From: Acidobacteriota bacterium
GTDB lineage: Bacteria; Acidobacteriota; Holophagae; Thermotomaculales; Thermotomaculaceae
Length of the DNA stretch: 6,180 bases
Direction of reading: 5' to 3'
NCBI GenBank assembly: GCA_015487755.1
Contig: WFPG01000037.1
Location: 1 to 6,180 of the forward strand
The notes below the pieces were generated by a model. It made no database searches. It had not been told where the DNA came from and saw only the letters and a program-made list of their open reading frames with translations. Made by a program: the position numbers and the translations under genes. Shown here in pieces: positions 1-6,180 of the stretch (positions within the stretch are counted from its first letter, which is position 1; each line of letters starts with the position of its first letter).

Positions 1-761
1 TGCTTGAAAACAGAGACGGGATTTTTGTTTTAACCATAAACAGGCCGAAGGTTTTAAATGCCCTTAACCACACTGTTTTAAGTGAGCTTGACAGTGCAAT
101 TGACTATATAAAATCTCAGGAAAATGTTTTAGGACTTATTATTACTGGCGCTGGAGACAAGTCTTTTGTCGCAGGGGCGGATATTTCTGAATTTAAAGGG
201 AAAACCCCTGAAGAGGCAAGAAAACAGAGCGAATGGGGGCAGTCAATTTTCAAAAAGATTGAGGATTTGCCATTTCCTTCAATAGCGGCAATAAACGGTT
301 TTGCTTTAGGTGGCGGGCTGGAACTTGCAATGTCCTGCACATTCAGGTATGCCTCCCCTAATGCGAAGGTTGGCCAACCTGAGGTAATGTTAGGCTTAAT
401 ACCCGGTTATGCAGGCACACAGAGGCTTACAAGGCTAATAGGGCACAGTAAGGCTCTTGAAATCTGTATGACCGGAAGGATGGTTAAGGCTGAAGAAGCC
501 TTGAAGTTAGGCATTGTTGACAGGATTGTTGAGGAGAATCTCGTTGAAGAGGCGGTAAAATCCATAAAAGATATTCAGAAAAACTCACCTATTGCGGTTT
601 ACTACTGTAAAAAGGCAATTATGGAAGGCAAAGAGATGCCTTTTGAAAAAGCATGTGCACTTGAAGCAAACCTTTTCGGTTTATGCTTTGCAACAGAAGA
701 CGCAAAAGAGGGCGTAAGCGCATTCCTTGAAAAGAGGGAGGCAAATTTTAAAGGGAAATAA
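1..761 (+). CDS. Enoyl-CoA hydratase/crotonase family protein (5' end outside window)
   Basis: The open frame runs from the window edge (first full codon at 3) to TAA at 759-761, giving 252 visible residues. The family is usually about 260 residues, so only a few N-terminal residues are missing. Crotonases hydrate trans-2-enoyl-CoA to 3-hydroxyacyl-CoA in the cytoplasm. In visible-fragment numbering, FVAGADI (55-61) and ALGGGLE (101-107) supply the oxyanion-hole backbone. Both acid/base glutamates of true hydratases are present: Glu107 in GGGLE and Glu127 in GQPEV. IPGYAGTQRL (133-142) and the C-terminal TEDAKEG...FLEKREANFKGK block are also typical. Both glutamates argue for a real hydratase (short-chain enoyl-CoA hydratase or 3-hydroxybutyryl-CoA dehydratase, Crt-like) rather than a divergent superfamily member. 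Substrate chain length cannot be read from sequence. It lies 21 nt upstream of the FHA-ATPase gene on the same strand, so cotranscription is likely, but no functional link is evident. Confidence 0.93.
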   Translation, partial: LENRDGIFVLTINRPKVLNALNHTVLSELDSAIDYIKSQENVLGLIITGAGDKSFVAGADISEFKGKTPEEARKQSEWGQSIFKKIEDLPFPSIAAINGFALGGGLELAMSCTFRYASPNAKVGQPEVMLGLIPGYAGTQRLTRLIGHSKALEICMTGRMVKAEEALKLGIVDRIVEENLVEEAVKSIKDIQKNSPIAVYYCKKAIMEGKEMPFEKACALEANLFGLCFATEDAKEGVSAFLEKREANFKGK

Positions 762-782
762 TCTAAAGTTTTGGGGGCGTAT

Positions 783-2219
783 ATGGGATTTAAGGTTTTA
801 ATTAAAGACCTTTCAAACAACAAAGAATGGGTTAAAGAGTTAAACCAGCCTATCTTTTTTATAGGAAGGGTTTCATCAAACGAGATTAGTTTAAACAGCC
901 CCAAGGTGTCTTCAAGGCATGCAAGGGTAATGGTAAGAGGGGATAAGGTTACAATTGAAGACTTAAAAAGCACAAACGGGATTTTGTTTAACAATGCAAA
1001 GATTGACAGAAGTGCCGATTTGTCGTTCGGCGACAGTTTTCAAATAGGGGATTTTGTAATCACAATTGTAAGCGAAGACTTTAAAACAGATGCCCCTCAA
1101 AAAGAAGAGGAAGATGTTGAGTTTAAGTTTGACCCTTTTGCCTATGTTAGGCCATTTTTAGCCCCCATTAACGATTTTCTTGAAGACGCCTCCATATCGG
1201 AAATTATGATTAACGGACATGACAAAATATACATTGAAAGAAAGGGAAAGATAGAAAAAACTGATAGAAAATTTGCAAGCGAGAAGGCCCTTGTGGCAGC
1301 GGTAAAAAACATTGCAAGGGCTTTAGGCAAAGAGGTAAGCGAGGTAAGCCCGAGGTTAGACGCAAGGCTTGACGACGGCTCCCGTGTGGCTGCTGTTATC
1401 CCCCCCTGTGCCTTAACGGGTACCTATGTTTCCATAAGGAAGTTTTCTAAAAAGGCTTTAACCTTACAGGATTTGATAAACTTCGGGGCAATTACCCAGG
1501 ATGCGATAGACTTTATTGAACTTTGTATTTTAATGAAGCAGAATGTAATTGTTTCCGGGGGAACAGGCTCCGGTAAGACAACCCTCTTGAATGTTTTATC
1601 CTCTCTTATTCCAGACGGGGAGAGAATAATAGTAATTGAGGATACTGCGGAACTTCAACTTCAAAAAGAGCATATTTTAAGGATGGAAGCAAAGCCAGCA
1701 GACAAAAAGGGCAGGGGAGAGGTTACAATAAGGGACTTGCTCCACTCCACATTGAGAATGAGGCCTGACAGAATTGTAATTGGCGAAATTAGAGGTGGAG
1801 AGGCATTTGACTTATTGCAGGCAATGAATACAGGGCACGGCGGCTCAATGTCAACTATTCACTCAAACTCTCCCTTTGACACATTGTCAAGGCTTGAAAA
1901 TACAACACTGCAAAGCGGGATACAATTACCATTAAAAGCAATAAGAGAGCAAATATCTTCGGCAATAAACATAATTGTTCATACAAAAAGGTTTGAGGAC
2001 GGCTCAAGAAAGGTGAATTTTATTTCAGAGGTTTTAGACTTAAAGCCTGACATGAGTTATAACCTGCAACACATATATGTTTTTGAAAGAACGGGGAAAG
2101 ACGAAAGCGGAAAGGTTTTAGGGCATTTAAAATTCACAGGAAATGTTCCAACTTTCCTTGACGAAGCGAAAAAGGCCGGGTTTATAAAGAAAGGAAGTTT
2201 CCTTGATACCATAAAATAA
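783..2219 (+). CDS. FHA domain fused to CpaF/TadA-type secretion ATPase
   Basis: A 478-residue protein with two modules. Residues about 1-98 form a forkhead-associated (FHA) domain, which binds phosphothreonine peptides: Gly28-Arg29, Ser44-Arg45-His46 and Asn65-Gly66 match the conserved FHA positions. An acidic linker (about 101-118) leads to a type II/IV secretion ATPase of the CpaF/TadA class. This has SEIMINGHDKIYIE (139-152), LDDGSRV (196-202), Walker A GGTGSGKTT (259-267), an Asp box RIIVIEDTAEL (281-291), Walker B RIVIGEIRGGEA (330-341, Glu335) and a His box GHGGSMSTIHSNS (351-363). All ATPase motifs are intact, so it is probably an active cytoplasmic hexameric motor. Family members power Flp/Tad pili or related secretion. 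No TadB/TadC, secretin, pilin or prepilin peptidase gene is in the window, so the machine it serves is unknown. The frame also opens at TTG 771, but ATG 783 is preferred because the G-rich stretch 773-777 sits 5 nt before it and TTG 771 has no ribosome binding site. Confidence 0.93.
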   Translation: MGFKVLIKDLSNNKEWVKELNQPIFFIGRVSSNEISLNSPKVSSRHARVMVRGDKVTIEDLKSTNGILFNNAKIDRSADLSFGDSFQIGDFVITIVSEDFKTDAPQKEEEDVEFKFDPFAYVRPFLAPINDFLEDASISEIMINGHDKIYIERKGKIEKTDRKFASEKALVAAVKNIARALGKEVSEVSPRLDARLDDGSRVAAVIPPCALTGTYVSIRKFSKKALTLQDLINFGAITQDAIDFIELCILMKQNVIVSGGTGSGKTTLLNVLSSLIPDGERIIVIEDTAELQLQKEHILRMEAKPADKKGRGEVTIRDLLHSTLRMRPDRIVIGEIRGGEAFDLLQAMNTGHGGSMSTIHSNSPFDTLSRLENTTLQSGIQLPLKAIREQISSAINIIVHTKRFEDGSRKVNFISEVLDLKPDMSYNLQHIYVFERTGKDESGKVLGHLKFTGNVPTFLDEAKKAGFIKKGSFLDTIK

Positions 2220-2224
2220 GGAGG
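2218..2224 (+). promoter_or_regulatory. Strong Shine-Dalgarno for the OPT transporter
   Basis: AAGGAGG is a full match to the anti-Shine-Dalgarno complement. It lies 5 nt before TTG 2230 and overlaps the TAA stop (2217-2219) of the upstream ATPase gene. It decides the unusual TTG start of the transporter and suggests coupled translation with the upstream gene. Confidence 0.85.
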
Positions 2225-2229
2225 TTGTT

Positions 2230-4254
2230 TTGGAACACAAACCGTTTGTTCCCGAAAAGACAGATTTAAAAGAATTTACTTTCAGAGCAGTATTCTTCGG
2301 CGCTATCTTTGCGGTAATTTTAGGAGCCGCAAACGCTTACTTAGGACTTAAAGTCGGGTTAACAGTTGCCGCCACATTCCCTGCAGCAGTTATGGCTATG
2401 GCTGTATTGAAGGGGCTTAAAGGCTCGGTTCTTGAAGAAAATATCTTCAGGACAACCGCGGCAGTCGGAGAGGCTCTTGTTGCAGGCGCAATATTTACAA
2501 TACCTGCATTCTTGATTGCAAAAGACCCTGCTACGGGAAAGCCTTTGTGGGATCACCTGCATTACTTTGAATCAACAGTTTTAATGCTTTTAGGCGGCGT
2601 TTTAGGTGTTTTATTTGTGTCGTTTTTAAGGAAAGTGCTTGTTGAGGACAAGACTTTGCCATTCCCCGAATCTGTTGCCTGTGCAGAGATTGTTAAAGCA
2701 GGCCAGGGCGGGGCAAGCGGCGCAAAGTATGTTTTCGGCTCAATTCTGTTTGCCGCTTTTTTAGAGTTTATAAAAAACCCTGTAGGCGGGCTTGCGCTTT
2801 TTAAAGACAGTTTCTCAAAGTTTGTTCACTTTAAAACCTCTGCCATAAACTTTCTTACAACAAACGGAAAATCCATTTTGTCAAAGAAGTTCGGCGGGGG
2901 AATGCTTTTAAAATCACCTAATGCATCCCCTGCAATGCTTGGTGTTGGGTACATAATCGGGTATAAACCCTCTGCAATTGTATTTTCAGGCGGGGTATTC
3001 GCATGGCTTTTGTTTGTCCCTCTTTTAAACTTTTTGTTTAGCGGGCAATTTAATGCCCTTATAGGACAACAGATTAACGGTGTAACCGTTACAGAAACCG
3101 TAATTAGTGGGGCAATATGGAATTCAATTGTAAGGCCTTTTGCAGTCGGGGCAATGCTTGTCGGCGCATTTTACACCCTTTATAGCATGAGGAAATCATT
3201 ATGGACAGGCATTAAAAGAGGCTTTAAAGATTTATCAAAAATTAAAGAAGAAATAGAAGAAGAAGGCGGAGAAATTCCAAGGCTGGAGCATGATTTACCG
3301 TTTAAATTCACTTTAGTTGCCATATTCCTTCTTGTTATTCCTATTGCAATGATCTACTACTTTTTCTGCCAATCTGTAATCGGGGCAATCGTTGCCGCAC
3401 TGGTTATGACACTTGCAGGCTTCTTGTTTGCGGCAGTTGCAGGCTTCCTTGTTGGAACTATAGGCTCCTCAAACAACCCGATTTCAGGGTTAACACTTTC
3501 AACCTTGATTGTTGCAGCATTGATAATGGTTACCATCGGTGTTAAGGGTGGCCCTGGTATTGCCGCTGTTTTAGGCGTTGCGGCAGTTGTCTGCACATCT
3601 TCAGGCGTTGCGGGCGATATTATGCAGGACTTAAAAGTAGGACACATAATTGGGGGTACACCGTGGAAAATGGAAATTGCCTGCATTATAGGTGTTATTG
3701 CGGCATCCCTTGTTATGGTATTCCCAATGCAGGTTCTCCACACCGCAACACCGGGGGGAATTGGCGGCCCTAACCTTCCTGCGCCTCAAGCAGGCTTAAT
3801 GGCAATGCTTGCGGAAGGTATTGTAGGCGGGCAAATGGCATGGCCTCTCGTCATAACGGGTATAGGCTTTTCAATAGGCATGATACTTATAGGCGCTCCT
3901 TCTCCAATGCTTATTGCTGTAGGGATGTACCTTCCCCTTGAATCAACATTTGCAATATTTGTAGGCGGAATAATAAGGGTACTTGCAGATAAGTTTGCGG
4001 AAAAGAACGGGCTTGATAAAGGCAATGAAACATTTGTAAACACAGGCACGCTCATTGCTTCAGGCTTGATTGCAGGTGAGGCTTTAATGGGTATGGGAAT
4101 TGCAGCAATTGTTGCATTCAGGGATAAACTGCACATACCCAATTTTTCGTTAGGCGAACCTTTAGGAGCATGGGGCGGATTGCTGGTATTCTTACCTATT
4201 GCATACATTTTGATTAAACTTCCTATAAATGCGGCAAAGAAAAACAATGGCTAA
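2230..4254 (+). CDS. OPT-family oligopeptide transporter
   Basis: A 674-residue polytopic inner-membrane protein of the prokaryotic branch of the OPT (oligopeptide transporter) family, proton-coupled carriers of small peptides or, in the YSL branch, metal chelates. Family-typical blocks are GAANAYLGLKVGLTVAATFP (32-51), TTAAVGEALVAGAIFTIPA (75-93), PFPESVACAEIVKAGQ (144-159), GVGYIIGYKPSAIVFSGG (238-255), GFLVGTIGSSNNPISGLTLS (405-424), TSSGVAGDIMQDLKVGHIIG (456-475), LPAPQAGLMAMLAEGIVGGQ (516-535) and VGMYLPLESTFAIFVGGIIR (564-583). Many hydrophobic spans, probably about 14-16 helices, are interrupted by a charged loop at about 322-358 containing KEEIEEEGG. Length is normal and no break is seen. 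The start is TTG at 2230, set by the perfect Shine-Dalgarno at 2218-2224. It lies 10 nt downstream of the FHA-ATPase gene and overlaps the next gene by 8 nt. Substrate is not predictable from sequence; the PqqD-like neighbour makes a peptide plausible. Confidence 0.93.
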   Translation: MEHKPFVPEKTDLKEFTFRAVFFGAIFAVILGAANAYLGLKVGLTVAATFPAAVMAMAVLKGLKGSVLEENIFRTTAAVGEALVAGAIFTIPAFLIAKDPATGKPLWDHLHYFESTVLMLLGGVLGVLFVSFLRKVLVEDKTLPFPESVACAEIVKAGQGGASGAKYVFGSILFAAFLEFIKNPVGGLALFKDSFSKFVHFKTSAINFLTTNGKSILSKKFGGGMLLKSPNASPAMLGVGYIIGYKPSAIVFSGGVFAWLLFVPLLNFLFSGQFNALIGQQINGVTVTETVISGAIWNSIVRPFAVGAMLVGAFYTLYSMRKSLWTGIKRGFKDLSKIKEEIEEEGGEIPRLEHDLPFKFTLVAIFLLVIPIAMIYYFFCQSVIGAIVAALVMTLAGFLFAAVAGFLVGTIGSSNNPISGLTLSTLIVAALIMVTIGVKGGPGIAAVLGVAAVVCTSSGVAGDIMQDLKVGHIIGGTPWKMEIACIIGVIAASLVMVFPMQVLHTATPGGIGGPNLPAPQAGLMAMLAEGIVGGQMAWPLVITGIGFSIGMILIGAPSPMLIAVGMYLPLESTFAIFVGGIIRVLADKFAEKNGLDKGNETFVNTGTLIASGLIAGEALMGMGIAAIVAFRDKLHIPNFSLGEPLGAWGGLLVFLPIAYILIKLPINAAKKNNG

Positions 4255-4606
4255 AAAGAAAACAAGAAAAGAGAGAAACTTATTAGATTTAATACCTGAA
4301 AGACTCTGTAAATCAGAGATTAACGAAGAGGGCAAGGTTACAATCCTTGCCCCTCGCTTTAAGTCAAAGTTAGGAAGAAAAATATTTGAACCTATTGTAA
4401 AAAAGAAGTATGTAAAAATACATTTAGACGAAGTAGGAACCTTTGTATGGAATGAAATTGACGGGCAAAAGGATGTTTTTGAATTGTCAAAACTTTTGAA
4501 AAGAGAATTCGGGGAAAAGGTTGAGCCTGTCTATGACAGGATAGGCAAATTTATAGCAATAATGAAGGTAAACGGGTTTATTAAATTAAAGGAAAAGGGG
4601 GATTAA
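4247..4606 (+). CDS. PqqD-family (RRE-fold) small protein
   Basis: A basic 119-residue soluble protein with no signal peptide or membrane span. After a Lys/Arg-rich start comes NLLDLIPERL (11-20), then a beta-rich part (about 30-60). The PqqD hallmark follows: HLDEVGTFVWNEIDGQKDV (59-77), with Leu60, Asp61, Gly64, Trp68, Ile71, Asp72 and Gly73. A helical C-terminal half (77-112) ends in NGFIKL. PqqD and related RiPP recognition elements are winged-helix proteins that bind leader peptides and present them to modifying enzymes. This longer stand-alone form carries an extra N-terminal segment and is not PqqD of PQQ synthesis, since no other pqq gene is present. ATG 4247 is chosen over the in-frame ATG 4229 because it gives the short ATG-GCT...TAA overlap with the transporter stop (8 nt), typical of translational coupling. 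Neither start has a clear Shine-Dalgarno, so 4229 (six extra residues) remains possible. Role beside the OPT transporter is unknown; handling of a peptide substrate is inference. Confidence 0.8.
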   Translation: MAKKKTRKERNLLDLIPERLCKSEINEEGKVTILAPRFKSKLGRKIFEPIVKKKYVKIHLDEVGTFVWNEIDGQKDVFELSKLLKREFGEKVEPVYDRIGKFIAIMKVNGFIKLKEKGD

Positions 4607-4624
4607 CTCCCCCCTTCTTTTTCC
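4591..4624. terminator. Bidirectional intrinsic terminator between convergent genes
   Basis: GGGGG (4597-4601) pairs with CCCCC (4610-4614) across an 8-nt loop containing both stop codons. The stem extends by A4595-A4596 with T4615-T4616, and further past a single bulged C4617. A T-rich run (TTCTTTTTCC, 4615-4624) follows on the plus strand, and a CCCCCTTTTCC tract follows on the minus strand. This suits termination of both converging operons. The hairpin was read by eye; no folding energy was calculated. Confidence 0.65.
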
Positions 4625-5079
4625 TCTTTCAATCTATAGCAATCAGAGCAAAGTACGGTGTTTTCATCTTCTGGTACAAAATTAACAAACTCTTCTTTTC
4701 CGCACCTACAACACTTAATCCTTGTTAAAACACCTAACCTTTTCTTTCTGTTTTTTTGAGGGATATTTCCCTTTAATTCAAGATAGCAGTTATCACAAAG
4801 TTTAACAGGGGCTGAAAACCTTTTATAATCAACAATTTCTTCTTTACCGCACCTCTCGCATACAATTTCAAACTTTCCTGCAACCCTCTTTATCAACTCC
4901 TTATTTCTCTTTTCCCTGTTTTTCTTTGCCTGAAAACACTCCCAGCATAAAACGGCAACCCCTCTTTTAGGGACGAAGGGAACGGTTTCTTCTTTGCCGC
5001 AAATTGCACACTTGATTTTTGTTTTAACCTTTTGCTTTTCCCTTACGGGAATTTTGTGCTCCTTTTTATTTTTTTTCAT
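4603..5079 (-). CDS. Triple CxxC-x17-CxxC zinc-ribbon protein
   Basis: A 158-residue, very Lys- and Glu-rich protein with no signal peptide or membrane segment, so probably cytoplasmic. It has three tandem copies of the same treble-Cys unit: Cys24/27 with Cys45/48, Cys74/77 with Cys95/98, and Cys123/126 with Cys144/147. In each copy the two CxxC pairs are exactly 17 residues apart and the first is followed by GKEE. This matches the CxxC-x17-CxxC zinc-ribbon type found in small proteins and as helicase tails, and each unit should bind one Zn. Units are joined by basic linkers (about 50-70 and 101-120). ATG 5079 is chosen because it overlaps the ccsB stop (TAATG, one shared base) and has GGGGAG just upstream; the frame is open further up to 5202, but that part lies inside ccsB. 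The stop shares two bases with the stop of the opposing PqqD-like gene. Function unknown: nucleic-acid binding, metal handling or a structural role are all possible. Confidence 0.82.
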   Translation of the reverse strand: MKKNKKEHKIPVREKQKVKTKIKCAICGKEETVPFVPKRGVAVLCWECFQAKKNREKRNKELIKRVAGKFEIVCERCGKEEIVDYKRFSAPVKLCDNCYLELKGNIPQKNRKKRLGVLTRIKCCRCGKEEFVNFVPEDENTVLCSDCYRLKEEKEGGS

Positions 5080-5954
5080 TAACTCCCCGTATAAACATGC
5101 TCGGACATGCTTGCAGTTGGCAGTACGCTCATTCCGAGATAGGTAAATACTACCGCCAGAAAACCTATTATAGCAAAAATTACCGCCTTTCTCCCCCTCC
5201 ATCCACGAACATACCTTAAATGGAAATAACTAATGTATATTAGCCATGTGATTAAAGACCAGTTTTCTTTGGGGTCCCAGAACCAATAATCACCCCATGC
5301 AAATTTTGCCCAGAGAGAGCCTGTAATAAGACCTAAATTTAAAAAAGTAAACCCGACTATTATTAATTGATGGGTAAAATTTTCTAAATCAATAACGTCT
5401 CCACCCAAGGCATTTCTTAGGAAGTTAGACCATCTGGTATCGTCTTTTAATTCAATTTTATCCGGGAAAAACAGGTACAAAATCCCTGTAGCAAAGGAAA
5501 CGGCAAGCGCACCGTACCCTACAAAGTAAATAACTACATGGGGGATAAACCAGCCGCTTTGAAGGGCAGGCGGAAGGTTGATAATCTCAACATCCACCTT
5601 TACCACCGCAAAAAGGAGAGTGCCTAACGCCATTAGAATCGATGCCGCTCCAACTATCTTTACCTTTCTGAAAAGTTCAATCACAAGGTATACCAGTATT
5701 ATGCAGAAAGAGGCAAAGATAAGGGATTCGTAAAATGTTTTAAAAGGCGGCCTCCCTGCCTGCATCCACCTTTGAATTATAAGATAGCCGTTAATTAAAA
5801 AACCTATAAAAAGGGTTATTCTCCCAAAAGTATAGAGTCCTTTGGAACGGGAAAACAGGCTAACCGAATAAATCACAAAAGCGATAAAGTAAACCCAGAT
5901 TAGTGCAAACAAAAAAGTGTTTATTCTTGAAAAATTCTCTATTAATGTAATCAT
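5079..5954 (-). CDS. ccsB: System II cytochrome c biogenesis protein CcsB (CcsA/ResC type)
   Basis: A 291-residue inner-membrane protein that, with ResB, exports haem and attaches it to apocytochrome c outside the membrane. The diagnostic WWD haem-binding motif is at about 215-237: WAKFAWGDYWFWDPKENW (215-232) plus Trp237. GRPPFKTFYES (67-77) is the usual upstream block. Candidate haem-ligand histidines are His139 (before transmembrane segment 5), His245 (YFHLRYVRGWRGRK) and His286 (SEHVYTG) near the C-terminus. About eight membrane spans are visible (about 13-35, 44-60, 76-93, 100-119, 138-163, 198-214, 231-246, 255-276). Start ATG 5954 has GAGG 6 nt upstream. Length is typical of the stand-alone form. 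Naming is confused in the literature: this is the CcsA/ResC homologue that many annotations call CcsB. The resB stop precedes it with only 8 nt between, and the zinc-ribbon gene follows with a one-base overlap. Confidence 0.94.
   Translation of the reverse strand: MITLIENFSRINTFLFALIWVYFIAFVIYSVSLFSRSKGLYTFGRITLFIGFLINGYLIIQRWMQAGRPPFKTFYESLIFASFCIILVYLVIELFRKVKIVGAASILMALGTLLFAVVKVDVEIINLPPALQSGWFIPHVVIYFVGYGALAVSFATGILYLFFPDKIELKDDTRWSNFLRNALGGDVIDLENFTHQLIIVGFTFLNLGLITGSLWAKFAWGDYWFWDPKENWSLITWLIYISYFHLRYVRGWRGRKAVIFAIIGFLAVVFTYLGMSVLPTASMSEHVYTGS
5083..5088 (-). promoter_or_regulatory. Ribosome binding site of the zinc-ribbon gene, inside the ccsB end
   Basis: GGGGAG on the minus strand (5088 to 5083) lies in the last codons of ccsB, only 3 nt before the shared TAATG stop/start. 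It supports ATG 5079 as the true start, probably through translational coupling. The spacing is shorter than usual. Confidence 0.55.
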
Positions 5955-5960
5955 AATTCA

Positions 5961-5964
5961 CCTC
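5961..5964 (-). promoter_or_regulatory. Ribosome binding site of ccsB overlapping the resB stop
   Basis: GAGG on the minus strand (5964 to 5961) lies 6 nt before ATG 5954 and shares two bases with the TGA stop of resB (5965-5963). Ribosomes finishing resB would therefore arrive on the ccsB initiation site, which suits balanced production of the two-subunit complex. Confidence 0.7.
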
Positions 5965-6180
5965 ACATTTTAAAATAAAACCTTAAAATTCCGCCTATTG
6001 TTAACATGAAAAAACCGAGATAAACTATGTAAACACCCGGGTCTTTCGCAACTGAAATACCTGAATAATTCGGGTCTTTCGGGTCATAATTGCTTTGATA
6101 AAAATAGTATCCGTGATAGACAAGGGGAGAGTTAACCTCAATAACATGCTTTTTAACCTCTTTCCCGTTATCTATAACCG
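5963..6180 (-). CDS. resB: ResB/Ccs1-type cytochrome c biogenesis protein, C-terminal part
   Basis: The last 71 codons of a minus-strand gene that begins outside the window; the first full codon is at 6178 and the stop TGA at 5965-5963. The fragment carries the ResB C-terminal signature: VNSPLVYHGYYFYQSNYDP (15-33 of the visible part), SGISVAKDPGVYIVYLGF (39-56), then a final membrane span of about 50-66 ending in RFYFKM. ResB (Ccs1/CcsB in other naming) has a large extracytoplasmic domain and pairs with the WWD protein to form the System II cytochrome c synthetase. The neighbour downstream is exactly that partner, which supports the call strongly. This frame was read directly from the reverse complement. 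Confidence 0.9.
   Translation of the reverse strand, partial: VIDNGKEVKKHVIEVNSPLVYHGYYFYQSNYDPKDPNYSGISVAKDPGVYIVYLGFFMLTIGGILRFYFKM

Noticed and set aside
771..782. TTG 771 as the start of the FHA-ATPase
   Set aside because: No ribosome binding site precedes it; ATG 783 has a G-rich stretch at proper spacing and gives an N-terminus that leads directly into the FHA fold.
602..994. Minus-strand open frame across the crotonase/FHA-ATPase junction
   Set aside because: It is antisense to two well-supported genes and its translation matches no domain I recognise.
3357..4247. Long minus-strand open frames (3357-3743 and 3786-4247) opposite the OPT gene
   Set aside because: They mirror the low-complexity hydrophobic codons of the transporter, have no recognisable domain and lie antisense to a clear gene.
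4247..4606. Calling the small protein PqqD of PQQ biosynthesis
   Set aside because: It is longer than classical PqqD, has a basic N-terminal extension, and no pqqA, pqqC or pqqE is present; only the family fold is supported.
5080..5202. Upstream extension of the zinc-ribbon gene to an ATG at 5202
   Set aside because: The extra 41 residues lie wholly inside ccsB in another frame and show no family resemblance; the TAATG junction gives a better start at 5079.
1..6180. CRISPR array, insertion sequence, tRNA or prophage signal
   Set aside because: No direct repeat arrays, transposase motifs, tRNA cloverleaf or phage genes were seen on either strand; the window is ordinary tightly packed chromosomal coding sequence.

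Overview
The window is densely coding and moderately AT-rich by eye. It holds two convergent gene clusters that meet at overlapping stop codons near position 4604. Arginine codons are mostly AGG/AGA and the proteins are rich in Lys and Glu. Together with a System II (ResB/CcsB) cytochrome c assembly pair, a CpaF/TadA-type ATPase fused to an FHA domain and a prokaryotic OPT transporter, this points to a low-to-mid-GC bacterium with c-type cytochromes. It may be an anaerobe or thermophile from an acidobacterial, deltaproteobacterial or similar lineage. That placement is inference; no marker gene in the window fixes it.

Plus-strand cluster (1-4606): the 3' end of an enoyl-CoA hydratase/crotonase gene, lacking only its first few codons; an FHA-domain protein with a complete CpaF/TadA-type secretion ATPase; a 674-residue OPT-family oligopeptide transporter that starts at TTG behind a perfect Shine-Dalgarno; and a small PqqD-family (RRE-fold) protein whose start lies inside the last codons of the transporter. 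Spacings are 21 nt, 10 nt and an 8-nt overlap, so these genes are probably cotranscribed.

Minus-strand cluster (6180 down to 4603): the C-terminal 71 codons of a ResB protein; then ccsB (CcsA/ResC-type haem-handling protein with the WWD motif), whose ribosome binding site overlaps the resB stop; then a 158-residue protein with three tandem CxxC-x17-CxxC zinc ribbons, joined to ccsB by a TAATG stop/start overlap. ResB and CcsB form the membrane haem delivery and cytochrome c synthetase complex. The zinc-ribbon protein is an unexplained rider on this operon.

The clusters end tail to tail at a GC-rich hairpin flanked by T-rich tracts on both strands, a likely bidirectional terminator. The points most worth following are the translationally coupled OPT transporter and PqqD-like protein, the FHA-CpaF fusion with no pilus or secretion genes beside it, and the triple zinc-ribbon protein tied to ccsB. 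No tRNA, rRNA, CRISPR array, insertion sequence or long repeat was seen. No stretch over 300 bases lacks a gene.
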